Below are positions 50,301 to 60,831 of a stretch of DNA of 64,000 bases, one piece after another. This DNA is from Ectocarpus siliculosus. Lineage: Eukaryota > Sar > Phaeophyceae > Ectocarpales > Ectocarpaceae. Within the stretch, counting starts at the first letter, position 1. Every line of letters begins with the position of its first letter. The DNA lies in assembly GCA_000310025.1 (NCBI GenBank), contig FN649741.1, positions 5,538,543 to 5,602,542 on the forward strand. The letters run 5' to 3'. The translations under genes were made by a program, and so were the position numbers. The notes under the pieces are model-generated. The model saw nothing but the letters and a program-made list of their open reading frames with translations. It ran no database searches and was not told the origin of the DNA.

Positions 50301-53300
50301 TCGATTTTTAAGCCTCACTGCTGCGTTGTGCATTCAATCCGTTGACAGCTGAAAGTAGACGTGACGTGCGATTGACGCGCCTCATGGCACCGAATCTTCG
50401 GTGGGCCAATGCTGTTCACAGTTCCGCCCTCTGCTCGTTGCAGGGGTGCTTTGTACGGACGACAGCACCATCGTGACTGCCGAGAGGAACCACACTGATT
50501 GGCGCGATTGGCTTGACTTTGTCGTTGCCGGTATCCCGTAAGTTCCTCTCACCAGGCGGTGTTTTTATCGGACATTTCGTGACGTGCTTGTGTGAGTGAC
50601 ACTTGTCTTGTGTGTTGATGCATGCAATCTGTCTGGTTTTGTCCCAGGTGTATCTCAGCGTATCAGGCTGCCTGAAGCTGGGATGCTTGGCCCAGGCCAT
50701 GATGGTGGCCCCCAAGGACGCAGCGACTGCACCCAACGATGGGATGAATGGCATTGATGAAGACGTGGAAGGAGAGGTGGACATGGAAGTTGAGGTGAGG
50801 CAAGAGGAGAAAGCTCACCACGAATGACAAACGATGCGTTCGGCAATGCGCACATGTTGCGGGATGTAGCAGGGCCGCGTGTCCTTGTATCTACTTCGCA
50901 ACGGTATTTACTTGTCTGGTGATCCTGACATCTTGACACTCCGTATTTGTCCTCGCCGTCCCTTCCCCCCTGGTGTGGACGTCTCAGGAGACCCCGGCCG
51001 GCCGTAAGGCGGCGCACAGAGAAGGGAAGCTGCGGATGAAGCAGGAAAAGCTGCAAAGAGAGAACGCCTGTAAAAAGGTGACGTCTAGGTTGTTTGTATC
51101 GACGGTGTCGCTTGCGTTTGTGACGAATTGGCAGCGTTTCGCACATGTAGGCAGGCGTGCCCGCGGTGAACATAGGCGGTCAGCTTCTGGTCACACCGCA
51201 GACCGGTAACGTTGGCCACCTCCCTCCCCCTTTCCCGTGAAGTGATGGCGCGCAGTGTTAAAAGAATACATATTCGTAAACGAATTCCCACAACGATTTG
51301 TAACGCGTCTCTGTGTCTCTCGGTTACTCTCGGTTACACCCTTGCGAAAAGGCTGTTGCGGCTGTGACGAAAGACGGCGAGCCGGCTAAGACCGTGCTAT
51401 GGGGCATGGCTCCAGAGGTTATCGTGGACCAGAAGCATCCCCATGGTCCTGCAACGGACATCTGGGCAGTGGGGTGAGATTGCCCCCCCGAGGCTGGCTC
51501 TGTTTCCCGTCAAGTTAGGCGCCCATGGGCATCAATCGCTCACGTAGTGATGAAGTTGTTTTGAGGTCACTTGGTCGGCGGCGTGTGGACAAGACAACGG
51601 GCTTAGGTTGGTGTGGCGGTCTCTGTTCTAGAAGATAACGCAATGTCGGCGGTCACGTTGGCGGCGGTGGCGGACAATCAATCCTGTTCGGATCGCTCCA
51701 CATACGCTTCGCGCCCGGGCTCTCATTTGTCGTGTGGCGCACCTTGACATGATCGAACCGGACCCTTTCGCACTCCCCGGGCGGTGTGCACCACCCGGCT
51801 CTTCATTCGGCAGGTGCCTCGCTGCGCAGCTTGCCCTGGGTAAACCCATATTCGGCGGTCGTACGCGCAAGCAGCAACTAGAGTACGTCTTCAAGTGCTG
51901 TGGTTCTCCCGGCCAGGGCCGGTGGCCGGAGGGGAACAAAGCCCCCCTATACCGGCACTTGCGGCCCGTGGACAAGGAGGGCAAGAGCCTCCACTTCAAA
52001 CCCCGCCTCGACAAGGTACGGCAGCGTTGGTTCTCCGCAGTCTGTAGGCATGTCTCACGTCTCATGTCTCCTCAATGTAGAGTGTACACCAGTCTAGCTG
52101 GAATGACTTGTTTCACGTTGCTTTGACTCAGCCGCAGCAGCTCTGGAAGGCGAACCGATGCCTGTCTGGAAGAAACTTGTGTTTTTTATCGAGCTCGTGG
52201 CCGCTAGGATTGCGCCCCCCCCCCCCCCGTCTTCTATCGTCTTCTGTTTCATACCCTCACGCGTGCAACCACCAAACGATGACCTTCTTTCTTCGCTCGT
52301 CTCGTTTGTCTCCGCCATGCAATCATGGAAAATCATGTAAACTGAAACCGAAGGTTCTTGCGGCGGAGGGGAACAAAGGCGTTCCCCTCGACCCAGCGCT
52401 GGCGGACTTGTTGCAAGGTCTCCTCAAGCTCGACTCGCGACATCGCTTGAGTGCAAGGGACGCCCTGGCGAGCCCTTACTTTGCGCCCAGGCATGGGCAG
52501 CATGACGAAAGGGTGAGAGCACTGAGGAGTCCCGGTTGGATTTATTTTTGTGTTGGACTTGCCGCTGCAGAGCTGTACAGATGATCCTGCACACAACCCG
52601 GAGAAAATGCTGGTAAAGCTGCTGGCTCTGCCACCGATCGATTTCCTATCGTGTGTCAACCTAGTAACCTCGTCAATGTGTATCCCATTCATGGCCTCCC
52701 TCTCGATCCTTGCCACATGACATGACGTGACACGGGCGTGCAGCTGGATGCGTGGGTTACCTTGCGGGGTGACCTAGATAAGGTGCAGATGGGAGTGGCT
52801 ACGCCGGATCAGCTCCGCGGCACGTTCGCCGCCGCCAATGCGCCCACGGGGCCTCCACCTCCCCCGCCCCCGCCCAGAGGTCTCGCCGATGCTCCTCCCC
52901 CGCCGCTTTCACCTAGAGGCGGCCCTTCAGGACACCCTAGCCAGCACGGCCGTCCACAGAGGGATAGGAAGGAGGAGGAGCGTGCGGGCCGCCGCTCGCA
53001 CGCCGACAAGGCACGCGAAAGCAGGCGTGCGCGAGGAAGGGGCGTCGCGACCCCTTCCCCGCCACGCGAGGGCCTCCACATCTCGGTACAGCTTCCCCTC
53101 AAGCCTGATCCACCAGGAGGGTATGGCGCCGTGTCGGTAGAGAGGACTGGCAGAGCGGGGCGGGCAGATCGGGGACGCCTCGAGGATCACGTCAAAACCC
53201 GTAGCCCAAGCCCCAGGGGGGGTAGGAGGCGGAGTCCGGCGAACGGCAGGAGGGAGCGGGAGCGGGAGTGGGAGCGGGAGCGGGAGCGGGAACGCGAACG

Positions 53301-53412
53301 AAGGGGAAGAAAAAGGGACAGAGAGAGGGAAAGGGGTGTAACGAGGTCGCGCGAGCGCGAGTGGCAGGGCGGTGAACGGTCGGGCAGGGACCCGCGCCGT
53401 GGTAGTCGTTGA
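37369..53412 (+). CDS. SET-Tudor-KH-cyclin-CDK-like pseudokinase fusion protein
   Basis: Exons: 37369-37454, 37836-38383, 38993-39156, 39694-39786, 40286-40371, 40661-40802, 41436-41515, 41972-42173, 42655-42806, 43726-44014, 44328-44483, 44931-45105, 45400-45584, 45893-46465, 46759-46920, 47119-47367, 47756-47908 (or 47912), 48365-48462, 48919-49054, 49354-49622, 50033-50230, 50648-50794, 50988-51077, 51352-51473, 51814-52015, 52354-52512, 52571-52612, 52744-53412 (TGA). Codon phase carries across every junction; only 47908/48365 is doubtful (a donor at 47912 restores phase; a tiny missed exon is also possible). Product about 1876 residues, starting MEYGDALANDDDDDD. It begins with an acidic and RS/Pro-rich region, then AWS-SET-postSET, Tudor-like, Pro/Met-rich linker, KH-like, cyclin fold, CDK-like pseudokinase, and a Pro- then Arg/Glu-rich tail. 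Separate entries describe the modules. Inferred to act in the nucleus on chromatin during transcription. Two adjacent genes are possible but no stop, polyadenylation region or new start is seen between modules. Confidence 0.8.
38993..41515 (+). other. AWS-SET-postSET module, Set2-class lysine methyltransferase
   Basis: Exon 38993-39156 encodes an AWS zinc-binding domain (ECNCTPVGG ... CYDDQCHNY ... QECRKDQCHRGCRNQRIQ). The SET domain follows over 39694-40802 with GMGLKVVEPVSKGQFIAEYVGE, then IARFVNHSCEPTC with the NHSC cofactor-binding motif, RCAVFSLRAMKAGE and ELSFDYQW. The post-SET cysteines are in TKCLCGSPQCR (41436-41515). Residues about 218-402 of the product. The AWS-SET-postSET order and these motifs are those of the SET2/NSD/ASH1 class, which methylates H3K36. 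All visible catalytic elements are intact, so this half should be active. No SRI or WW domain, typical of Set2, was found downstream. Confidence 0.93.
41972..42806 (+). other. Tudor-like domain
   Basis: Exons 41972-42173 and 42655-42806 encode LVGRKVRVYFDGDCTYFEAQ joined to VKRYKPDTKTHMLLYAGEGE and then ELDELEEDLI, the strand pattern of Tudor domains (as in ATX- and PDS5-type proteins) that read methyl-lysine or methyl-arginine. Aromatic residues suitable for a binding cage (Tyr, Phe, Tyr) are present. The intron splits the domain in phase 0. Call based on pattern; no alignment was run. Confidence 0.65.
43726..45105 (+). other. Pro/Met-rich linker and KH-like domain
   Basis: Exon 43726-44014 encodes a Met-Gly and polyproline linker ending EEFMVPLK. 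This joins exon 44328-44483 (DTPLVYGGSELVERIKTRTA ... GQRLLRVAGGRDQ) and 44931 onward (VSAAVDILRAEV). Together they follow the KH fold order: VP-start, Gly loop, helix ERIKTRT, strand, strand with LLRVAGG and final helix. The nucleic-acid-binding GxxG loop is degenerate (VYGGSE). The rest of exon 44931-45105 is a charged helix (EDWLAGKRHREAQEEAETRD). A CT microsatellite at 44253-44296 forms the pyrimidine tract of the acceptor at 44327. Confidence 0.55.
44253..44296 (+). repeat. (CT)n microsatellite doubling as a splice pyrimidine tract
   Basis: Twenty-two copies of CT end about 31 bases before the acceptor of exon 44328-44483. Length variation here could affect splicing of the KH-coding exon. 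Confidence 0.9.
45400..46920 (+). other. Cyclin fold, transcription-type (C/K/L/T-like)
   Basis: Exon 45400-45584 opens with DWHCFSKEVV, matching the W-x-F-(S/T)-K-E start of transcriptional cyclins. It continues across the intron into GILLHRYLAV (the family's TA-x-x-x-x-HR-(Y/F) helix). After a low-complexity Gly/Ser/Lys insert of about 85 residues come LETNFYVLATACLLLANKS and AAAELEVMVALGFDLHLADPFEAL, and exon 46759-46920 adds the next helices, including WLRFEPDVVALSTLLLAIWS, the equivalent of the cyclin K/T W-EP-IIAVA helix. Both halves of the box are recognisable. The long insert between two helices of the first repeat is unusual. Confidence 0.85.
48365..52612 (+). other. CDK-family pseudokinase domain
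   Basis: Kinase fold landmarks appear in order. There is an N-lobe strand EIYLQRWPADKK, a PSTAIRE-like helix GFSSSGVAELALFQEM (closest by eye to the SMSACRE helix of CDK8 type), then VRSMLQDLLGAVALCHDRN, a catalytic-loop position VVIKSLDAEK, an activation-segment start CLKLGCLAQAM, LWGMAPEVIV with the APE motif, TDIWAVGCLAAQLALGKPIF, and LLKLDSRHRLSARDALASPYF. Catalytic residues are gone: the ATP lysine of VAIK is Gln, HRDLKPEN reads IKSLDAEK, DFG reads CLA, and the Gly loop is unrecognisable. The C-lobe structural motifs are well kept. The domain is interrupted by a low-complexity insert (49354-49622). By family knowledge this cannot be an ordinary kinase; a scaffold or cyclin-bound allosteric role is likely. 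Confidence 0.82.
52744..53412 (+). other. Pro-rich and Arg/Glu-repeat C-terminal tail
   Basis: The last exon (223 codons including stop) encodes LDAWVTLRGDLDKVQMGV, then polyproline, Ser/Pro/Arg-rich sequence and a RERERERE tract ending DPRRGSR. Such RS/RE tails occur in splicing- and transcription-linked kinases such as CDK11- and CDK12-type proteins and in cyclin L (family knowledge). It mirrors the RS-rich region at the N terminus (37836-38383). Confidence 0.8.
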
Positions 53413-55438
53413 CGATACTTACAACACACCCGGCGCTATGGCATATAACACGGCGGGGTGTTCGGTCCGTAAAGGGGTTGCTTGATGTAGGCGCGATCGC
53501 GATTGTAAGAGAAAATTAGTTAAATCACCACGAATGAATGGCTATTGTTAGATTTGGGCTGACGGCTGTGTCGGGAGGTGACACTGTGAAAAAGGGGCAG
53601 TGGTGTTGACTGTTGACTTGGGGTCTTGGTTGGATCTTGCGATCATGCAGCCAGCGCACAAGAGAAACTTAGTGGCGTGAGTATGGGTTGCGTGGAGTCG
53701 ATTCCAAGTCCAGCGAAAGGGTCAGGCATGTGATGAAATGTTGAGGTGCCGACAAAAAGTGGCGCCAAAGCAAGAAAGGATTTGTGCCGGTGTGACGTCT
53801 TTTTGTTGTTCAGATCAAATGAGTTAGTTAGACCAGTTTCTTCTTCCTTTCGTAGTCGAGGGTGTGGTCTCCGTTCAACTGATTGTCTGAGTTCCTGTGT
53901 GCTGCTGTGACTTGCTGGCCCCGAAGCCGTGGCAACGAGTCACGCACTTCCCCCCCCCCCCATTTTTTGTTTTTGGCGTGAGCACGCAGTAGCACCCCGC
54001 CGAAGAAACATAATTCACGAAATACATATATGCATGCCGTAAATCCTGCTCGGGCCTGATCGTTTTTCTTGATCGATCAAAACTCGTGGGACACAAATGC
54101 GAAACATCACAAGCAATGGCCTGGCCAGAACTTTTGACTACTTTCTAATGCACCCGTGCATCGGTATCCGTACGCGTCTCACCCGCCTTCCTAGGGCAGT
54201 TCATCCGGCATCGACCATGGACGTTCCACGAGGAGATCGTGGTGTTCGTTAAAGTCTCGTTTACTGATGGTGCGCATAATGTTCCCCCACCGACATGGAT
54301 AACTATCATTCCACCCGGTCGTTGAGTTACCGCTGGCCCTTCTTGATCCTTGCCAACCCTCCCATGCGTTTCAAAGCACAGGCCTACGTCGCGCGACACA
54401 AGGCACGACGGCAACAGCGCAAAACTGTCCGTGTAACGCCTAGATCCACTTCCCTGCTTGTCTCCAAAATCAAAAATGGTGTCAACAGTTAACACCCATC
54501 TAATCGCGCCGTCTGAGCCACCCACGTACGCACTGGCGCAGTTGGCGTTCTCCGGCACACATGAAGAATAAGGTGTCCTCAATGTTTCTGACGCTGACAC
54601 TCGAACTCGCAGCGTATTTATTCTTCAGCGTCAATTTACCAAGCGCATCTTACTTCGTGTCCCACTTGAATGACCCAAGCAGGGACACTTCATATTGCAC
54701 TTGGAAGGGGATGGCCCTACACAACGGTTCGGAACGGGATTGTACCACGGGCCCTTCATTCTACACGCCAAGCACAGCACACCAAAAAAAACATTCGCCC
54801 GAGCAAATCCAAGTCAAACACAAAATAGTTTAACAGTTGCGCAGATTGCGGCAACAGACCATATACAGGAAGGGATGAAAATCTGAAAATCCCGTTGACA
54901 AGAAGAAAAAAACAACACAATTGCAAACAAGTGTCGCTCTGAGGTACGTAACCCCCGACAAATCGAATGTAACACTCAAAAACCGCTCTTGTGCTCGTAT
55001 GTAAACGTCAGTCTTCAAAAGTCGATATTAACTTACCTGTGGAGCCCGCCAGAGGCTGTACCTGTATCAACTTGTGCAGTCGTTTCTCTTCTCCCAAAAC
55101 AAACTTACAGGAGCAGCAGCGCATTCCAAAAGTAGGCAATCAAAAATAGAGGGCACTGCCGTACGCGCAGCAAAAAACGACTCCGACGCCTCAATCTCTT
55201 CCCCTCGACTCGCCCAAGATTCATCCAACTGGTCAACATGTATGAGACAGAAATGCATCTGCGTACAATGACAGCGATAGACCGCAAGCTTTGCACGACA
55301 CAAAGCACGAGGGGCGCCGACCGTCGTTTTCAATCCGGCGCTCACCTAAACATAAAACGCACAACCACAACTTTCACATTTGCCATGCATTCGCCCGTTC
55401 CGACGAACGCCGTCAAAGCAGCAGTGCCTTTAGCGTCT
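53413..55438. other. Convergent intergenic stretch, no gene recognised
   Basis: Lies between the stop codons of the SET fusion gene (plus) and the SulP gene (minus), so it holds both 3' untranslated regions. Open frames are short, without splice-linked neighbours or motifs. A C-run is present at 53949-53960. Confidence 0.5.
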
Positions 55439-58400
55439 TTAAACCTCAGCCGACGTGAGCCTCGGGACGCCACCACCGTGGTCATAGTCCCCAGAGGCGG
55501 TGCTCAGCACGCCACCGCCGTTGGTGACAGCGGTGGCCACAACAGCGTCGTCCGGCGACGGGTACGCTACTTCTGCCATGGACCGGGATCTGTGGCGACG
55601 AGTGTAAGGGTCCCTGTCGAAGAAGTTGATGATGAGGGCTTCTCCCACGCCCTTAGGGTGGCGCGACACTTGGGGCACGAGCGGGTCCTCGTCCATCACG
55701 ACGTCCATATCATCCGACATGAGTGCCTGGGCCTTGCTGGAATTTAGAGTGAAGTGGGACGTGAGGATGAAGCGGGGTGAGCGGCGTGCAGCACTAGGTA
55801 GACGGTGACAAATAACTGCCGTCTCCTAACTCAGGTTCCCATTGGCGGTCAAGACGTGTACCGTTGACTGTTGAGTTTTGGTTGGGGGGACTTTGTGCGC
55901 AGACTAGACAAAACACTACAGGAGGTTGGTGAGTTCAGGAGTAGAAATTTAGGACCAACTCCAGACCGCACTAATCCGGTTGCCACTTACGTCAGGACGC
56001 GCAGAGATTCCTTTTTTATCCTGCGCAGGCGGAGCCTCTTGCCGGCGTTCGCATAGCGCTCTCCAAGAGTCTCGAGGGTCTTCATGGCACTGAAGTCTTC
56101 GATATCGGCCGTGTGCAAATGGACTTCCACCATGGGAGGGTCGTTGCGGTGATCGAAGAGGTTGAGGAACGTCTCGCTGGATGCGAAGAAAAGGTTGCCC
56201 ATGATCTCGTAAACCTTGGCGTCGAAAAAGAATGTGAAATATGGAAAGGAGAACATACAGCAGTGTTGAGGAAGTGAGGCCGTTTCATTCTTCGCAAGTA
56301 GAATACGACTAAACAGTAGTGTCTCTTTTCCTCAAAAAGCTCGAGCGAGCGTACCTTAATGATTGCAGGATCTTTGACGTCGTAACCTGCACGGAAGTAA
56401 CTTTGGGCGGTGACCGCCTCCGAATTTTTCCACACGAACGCGAGGCACGCAACGGCGATACCGATGCCGACCGCGATGGCCAGATTCGTGAACGGGGTGG
56501 CCACAGTCACCACCACAATAATCAGGGCGTCAGCGCGCGAGATCTTCTTCTCAAACACCGCCTTGTGCGAGCGATACCTTTCCGGGAGCGCAGCTGCAAG
56601 CACCATCAGAGTGCTCCCCCAATCGAACGTGTTGAAAGCGATAACGAGCATTACACCCACGAGCCCTGCCAGTGGGATGAGGTTGATCGCCGGAGATGCC
56701 CCTAGCACCACGAAAAGCACGAGAAGCCCTGATACTGTCGCAGCGATGCGCGTCCGCCCACCGCACTCGACGTTCACCATCGTGAGTCCGATTTCTGAGT
56801 TCCCGCCCTGACCGCCGAACACCCCGGCCACGAAGTTGCCCACGCCGCCCACGATAGCCTCGCGATGGATGTTGGATGACGTCTGCGTGATCTCGTTCAC
56901 CAAGCGGACCGTCATCAGAGACTCCACAAGTCCCACGGCCATGAGGCTGATTGCCGTTGGGAGTATTGTCGCGAACGTGCTGCCGTTCAGGGGAGGCATG
57001 TCAAACTCGTCGTCGAACCACGCAGGCTGTGGGAATGAGCCGACGTCGTTGGCAATGTCCTCCAAGGTTCTCGTCCCGTCGTGTCCGGCTGCGAAGCGCA
57101 CGATCACCCACTCCACTGCCGTAGCCACGATGATACCCACCAGGATAGGAGGGAGCATCTTCAACACAGCCCAGGTTCCCTTCAAATTCTTGGTCAGCAT
57201 GGGGTACACGACAATCGTGATCATGGTGACGACCACGATGAGCAGCGTGTACCACAGCTGTGAGCCGCTCAGCCACTCGGAACCGTCAGTGAACACCGAG
57301 AAGCTGTTGAGGCGGCGCCTGGAGTCGTCGCCTTCGTCGTCGTCGCCGCCAGAGCCCCCGAGAGAGAGGCCCTCCTGGAAACTCTTCATCTGCGCCAAGA
57401 AGAGAACGATGGCCAGTCCGTTCACGAAGCCGATGATGACGCTCACGGGCATCAGGCGGAGAAGCTTCGCAACGCCTAGAAAGCCCAGCGCGACTTGGAT
57501 GATACCGGCCAGCATAAAGGCGTAGAACACCATCTCCGTGCCTTCATCAGCCACAAAAGGCTCTATGATCACGCCCATGCTACCCGAGTTGCTGTACACC
57601 ATACCGGTGCGCCCTGATCATCAGGTGATCAGACAGCAGAGAAAAAATACAACGCGTGCGTATCAAGGGAGGGATCAAGCCTTCAGTTTGCTACGGCGGC
57701 CCTGTAGCCAGCCAGCAATGGACCTGTGGGGGGTGCGTTTTCGAAGACGGAGAGGCCGCATGCGCCCTTTCAGGCGGAACTGGCCGTTCTCAGGGTCTCA
57801 GCAACACAAACACATCGAATTTTGAATTTTGAATTTTGAATTTTGAATTTTGAATTCTACGGCCGGAGGACGCACGCGGAAATGGGGGGGGGGGGGGGGC
57901 GAGGGAGTTCAAGAGTGCATGGGTGAGGGTGAGGTTCCCCCCGCGTTTTGCACGTCGTCGAATCGGTCGTGTGGGACAGGTCGGTGTACGAGGAGGAGAG
58001 GAAGCCGCTTAATGGGGGCTGGACATATGTTCCACCGTCCAGCGAGTATCTGATGCCGCGCACAAGTCGAGCCCCACTGACCCACGCGTCGTCACTGAGC
58101 ATCTCGATGTTCCTGTCCTTAATCTTTAGCAAGCCGTGAAAAACGAGTACAGACCGAGGGGAAACAAAAGAAGAGCTCAATACTGAGTAATGAACAATCG
58201 CACCATTTTCCCACGAAAACCTCACCTCATGACACGCACGCATTGGACCACACCACCATTCCCCGCGTGCTGCTTCAACCGCGCTACGAAAAAGACCATC
58301 TCGAGCTACAAAATACTTGAATAAAAAAACAAATTCCGTAACACAAACCACATCATTTCGTATTCATGAGACGACGGCACCTCACCTCCAAAGAGAGCCA

Positions 58401-60831
58401 TCACAAGCATGATAATCCAAGTTCCGCGAAGACCCACGGACGGCTGCACGCCCGCCAGAATGGCGAAAGCCACGGCAGTGGGCACGGCGGTCAGCCCCGT
58501 AGTGATGCCGGCCAGCCATTCAACGCGGTTGCTCGTGATCCAATGAAGCACGCTCTTGAGCGTGATGTTGTGCCCATCAAACGGGGTTGGACAGCCGCAT
58601 GACCGAGCGCAGGTGTACGGCTCCTCCTCCTTGCGCTAATCGTTTCATGGAATTGTATGCATACAGCAATATCACGGCATCACCGGAGGAGGTCCACGTG
58701 CGCGGTTCGATGCGCTGATTAGTTAACACTTTGTATAAGTAAGAACGCTACGTGGCTCGCAGTGCCTTGCTGGTGTGTACACAAGTAGGTCAGGGAGCGC
58801 TATCAACTAATCCTGCGAGGGAACCCCATCGCACGGGCTCCTTGGTAAACCCTTCATGACCTGCTGGTAGCCAACACTTCTCGGTTGATGTACTGCTGTG
58901 CACACTTGCTGTCTACGGGTTTTCGAAAAGGCTTTCTGGTCAACCGTCTGGACGTAGTTTGTGTGTTTGTAAGATTCGCCTATCGCGGGTATGTGGTTGT
59001 CTTCTAATACGTTCGTTTGCCTTCGTGATTTTCACTCCCCTGTGCGATAAACTACCTCTGGACCTCGGGGAAATCGACTGAATGCCAGCAAATATGGGGT
59101 AATCACATCGAAGTTCCCTCCCCAGGGTGCCTGAAGGTATTTGCATTACAACAATACACACTTGTACACACACAAAAAGACTACCCGTTCGAAATATACC
59201 CACAGTCGAACGGGATGTGTTCTAGTCTGAACGGGATGTGTTGTAGTCTTCGGTTGACGGAAGAAAGGTGCTCAAGTTGTCAAGTTATCGCACAATCTGT
59301 AACAATCTCGGAGGGGGTGCGAGACATGTATGGACAACAGCAGCAAAGAACGAAGTGTGATTTCCTTCGATTTTGGACAGGTTGGCAGCAGGGGGAGCGA
59401 AACCGCACTCGCCCGAGGGGAATACCCCCGTCTGGGCATTCTATGGTATGAACGCACTACATGGTACACACCGAAACAATTCTTGCTTTTGTCTGAGTGC
59501 GGTTCAATGATTTGTTGATGGGGTCAGTACCGTCTCTTTGGAAGTGCTCTGGACGCTGACGTAAAACGCTTGAAAGCTAAGAGTGAGAGAGTGAAAAATG
59601 AGCACATCTTTGCACGTTTGCAAGGCAACTTTGTATCGGCCATCGATCTTCCGAGTACCCCATGTTGGTACTACTCGTACCTTCTACGTAGGTATTCTAA
59701 AAAAACTGCAATTGCAAGGCGCACCACGAGCAAGATGCGGCTCAAGCACCAAACACCTCAGCTCTCTAAAAGTACGTACGCAAATGTCTCGGTCTCGGTC
59801 CATACAGCCTACCTGCGGTACACTTACGTAACTCCACCGGTCCGCCGCCGCTCAACGAGGTGATTTGGTATGATTCAAACAACCGGCTGGTCGACCATCG
59901 GCCAAAACGAGATCAGCGTTTCTGTGTTCTCATTTCACATGGTGGACAAGCCCGCGTGGAGTTCGAGTCAAGTTCAGCTACCTCCCTACCTGCCAACAAG
60001 AGGCGTCTCTACAGCTGTTGTTGTTTCGCAGGGTTCACAATCCTATGGACTCGTCGATATTTCCAAATAGTCAAGTAGGTGGTGCATGAGGAATGCGTGC
60101 GACTGCAAACTGCGTTACACACTCCCATGCAGCGTGGAAAAGAACCAGAACTGCACCATATTGGCTCGTGTGCCATGTGTGCATATAGATCGGCATCCAA
60201 ACTGCTGTATGCATCGCTCTGCCGCGCACAACTTCACGTGTAGTCTACAGTAATGGGAACCGACCTTCAACTGAATTATAAATTCTGGTGAAGAGCAGAT
60301 GCGCCGGTACAACAGCGTTTTGCGGTCACCTCCCACACACGCCTCAGCGCCTCGATCGGTTTCTGTACATCTGAATCTGCTTCACCCGTCTTGTCGCGAG
60401 GGAGGGCGAGTGGGGCTCTTTGTCACGAACCTCCTGGCAAGCTCAAACTACACAGCAGCATCGACAAGTCCGGCAAACCCGAGGTGTGCAATTTCGCAAT
60501 TTCCAGCCGAGCCACGCAAAGAGTACGTCCGTCACGCACCCTTTGGTTGGAGGGAGACTTAGGGAGCTAAACGTTTCGAAAACGACAATACCGGAGGCAT
60601 TACCATTTACACAGCTCGTGCGGCTCCATCACTGCTGTAAATGGGACAGCAGTGGCCTGGTAAGCTCTATTGTAGGCTATCTAAGCTCTACAGCCTCACC
60701 TCTTCAGGTTCCCACAGCAACTCCCCAGTTTTAACATCGACGGTGCTGTGGCCCTCAATGCTGCAGATGCTGTGAGGCTCCGAGCCATTGCGATCCCGAT
60801 CAGAGTGCACGCTTTTGTCTGGCCCTCCCAT
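55439..60831 (-). CDS. SulP/SLC26 anion transporter with STAS domain
   Basis: Sulfate or other anion transporter of the plasma or an internal membrane (family role). Five exons in coding order: 60700-60831 (start MGGPDKSVHSDRDRNG), 58386-58635, 56355-57613, 55991-56214, 55439-55736 (TAA). Phases 0, 1, 0, 2 agree; 720 residues. A short hydrophilic N terminus is followed by transmembrane segments from EWLAGITTGLTAVPTAVAFA onward. Typical SulP stretches are VGLRGTWIIMLVMALFGG, RTGMVYSNSGSMGVII and a GGQGGNSEIGLTMVNVECGG loop, with about 10-12 hydrophobic helices. The C terminus is a STAS domain (YEIMGNLFFASSETFLNLF, VEVHLHTADIEDFSAMKTLE). An acidic, Gly-rich insert (GGSGGDDDEGDDSRR) lies in one loop. 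The first intron is about 2 kb. Sulfate uptake would fit an alga making sulfated polysaccharides, but the substrate cannot be read from sequence. Confidence 0.93.
57817..57856 (+). repeat. (GAATTTT)n heptamer repeat
   Basis: Nearly six tandem copies of GAATTTT within the intron of the SulP gene between 58386 and 57613. A G-run of about 18 follows at 57882-57899. Confidence 0.95.

Noticed and set aside
37369-53412. Two or three separate genes (SET; cyclin; kinase) rather than one
   Set aside because: Codon phase carries through the intervening exons, and no in-frame stop, 3' region or plausible new start codon was seen. Kept as the main alternative, since no transcript data are available.
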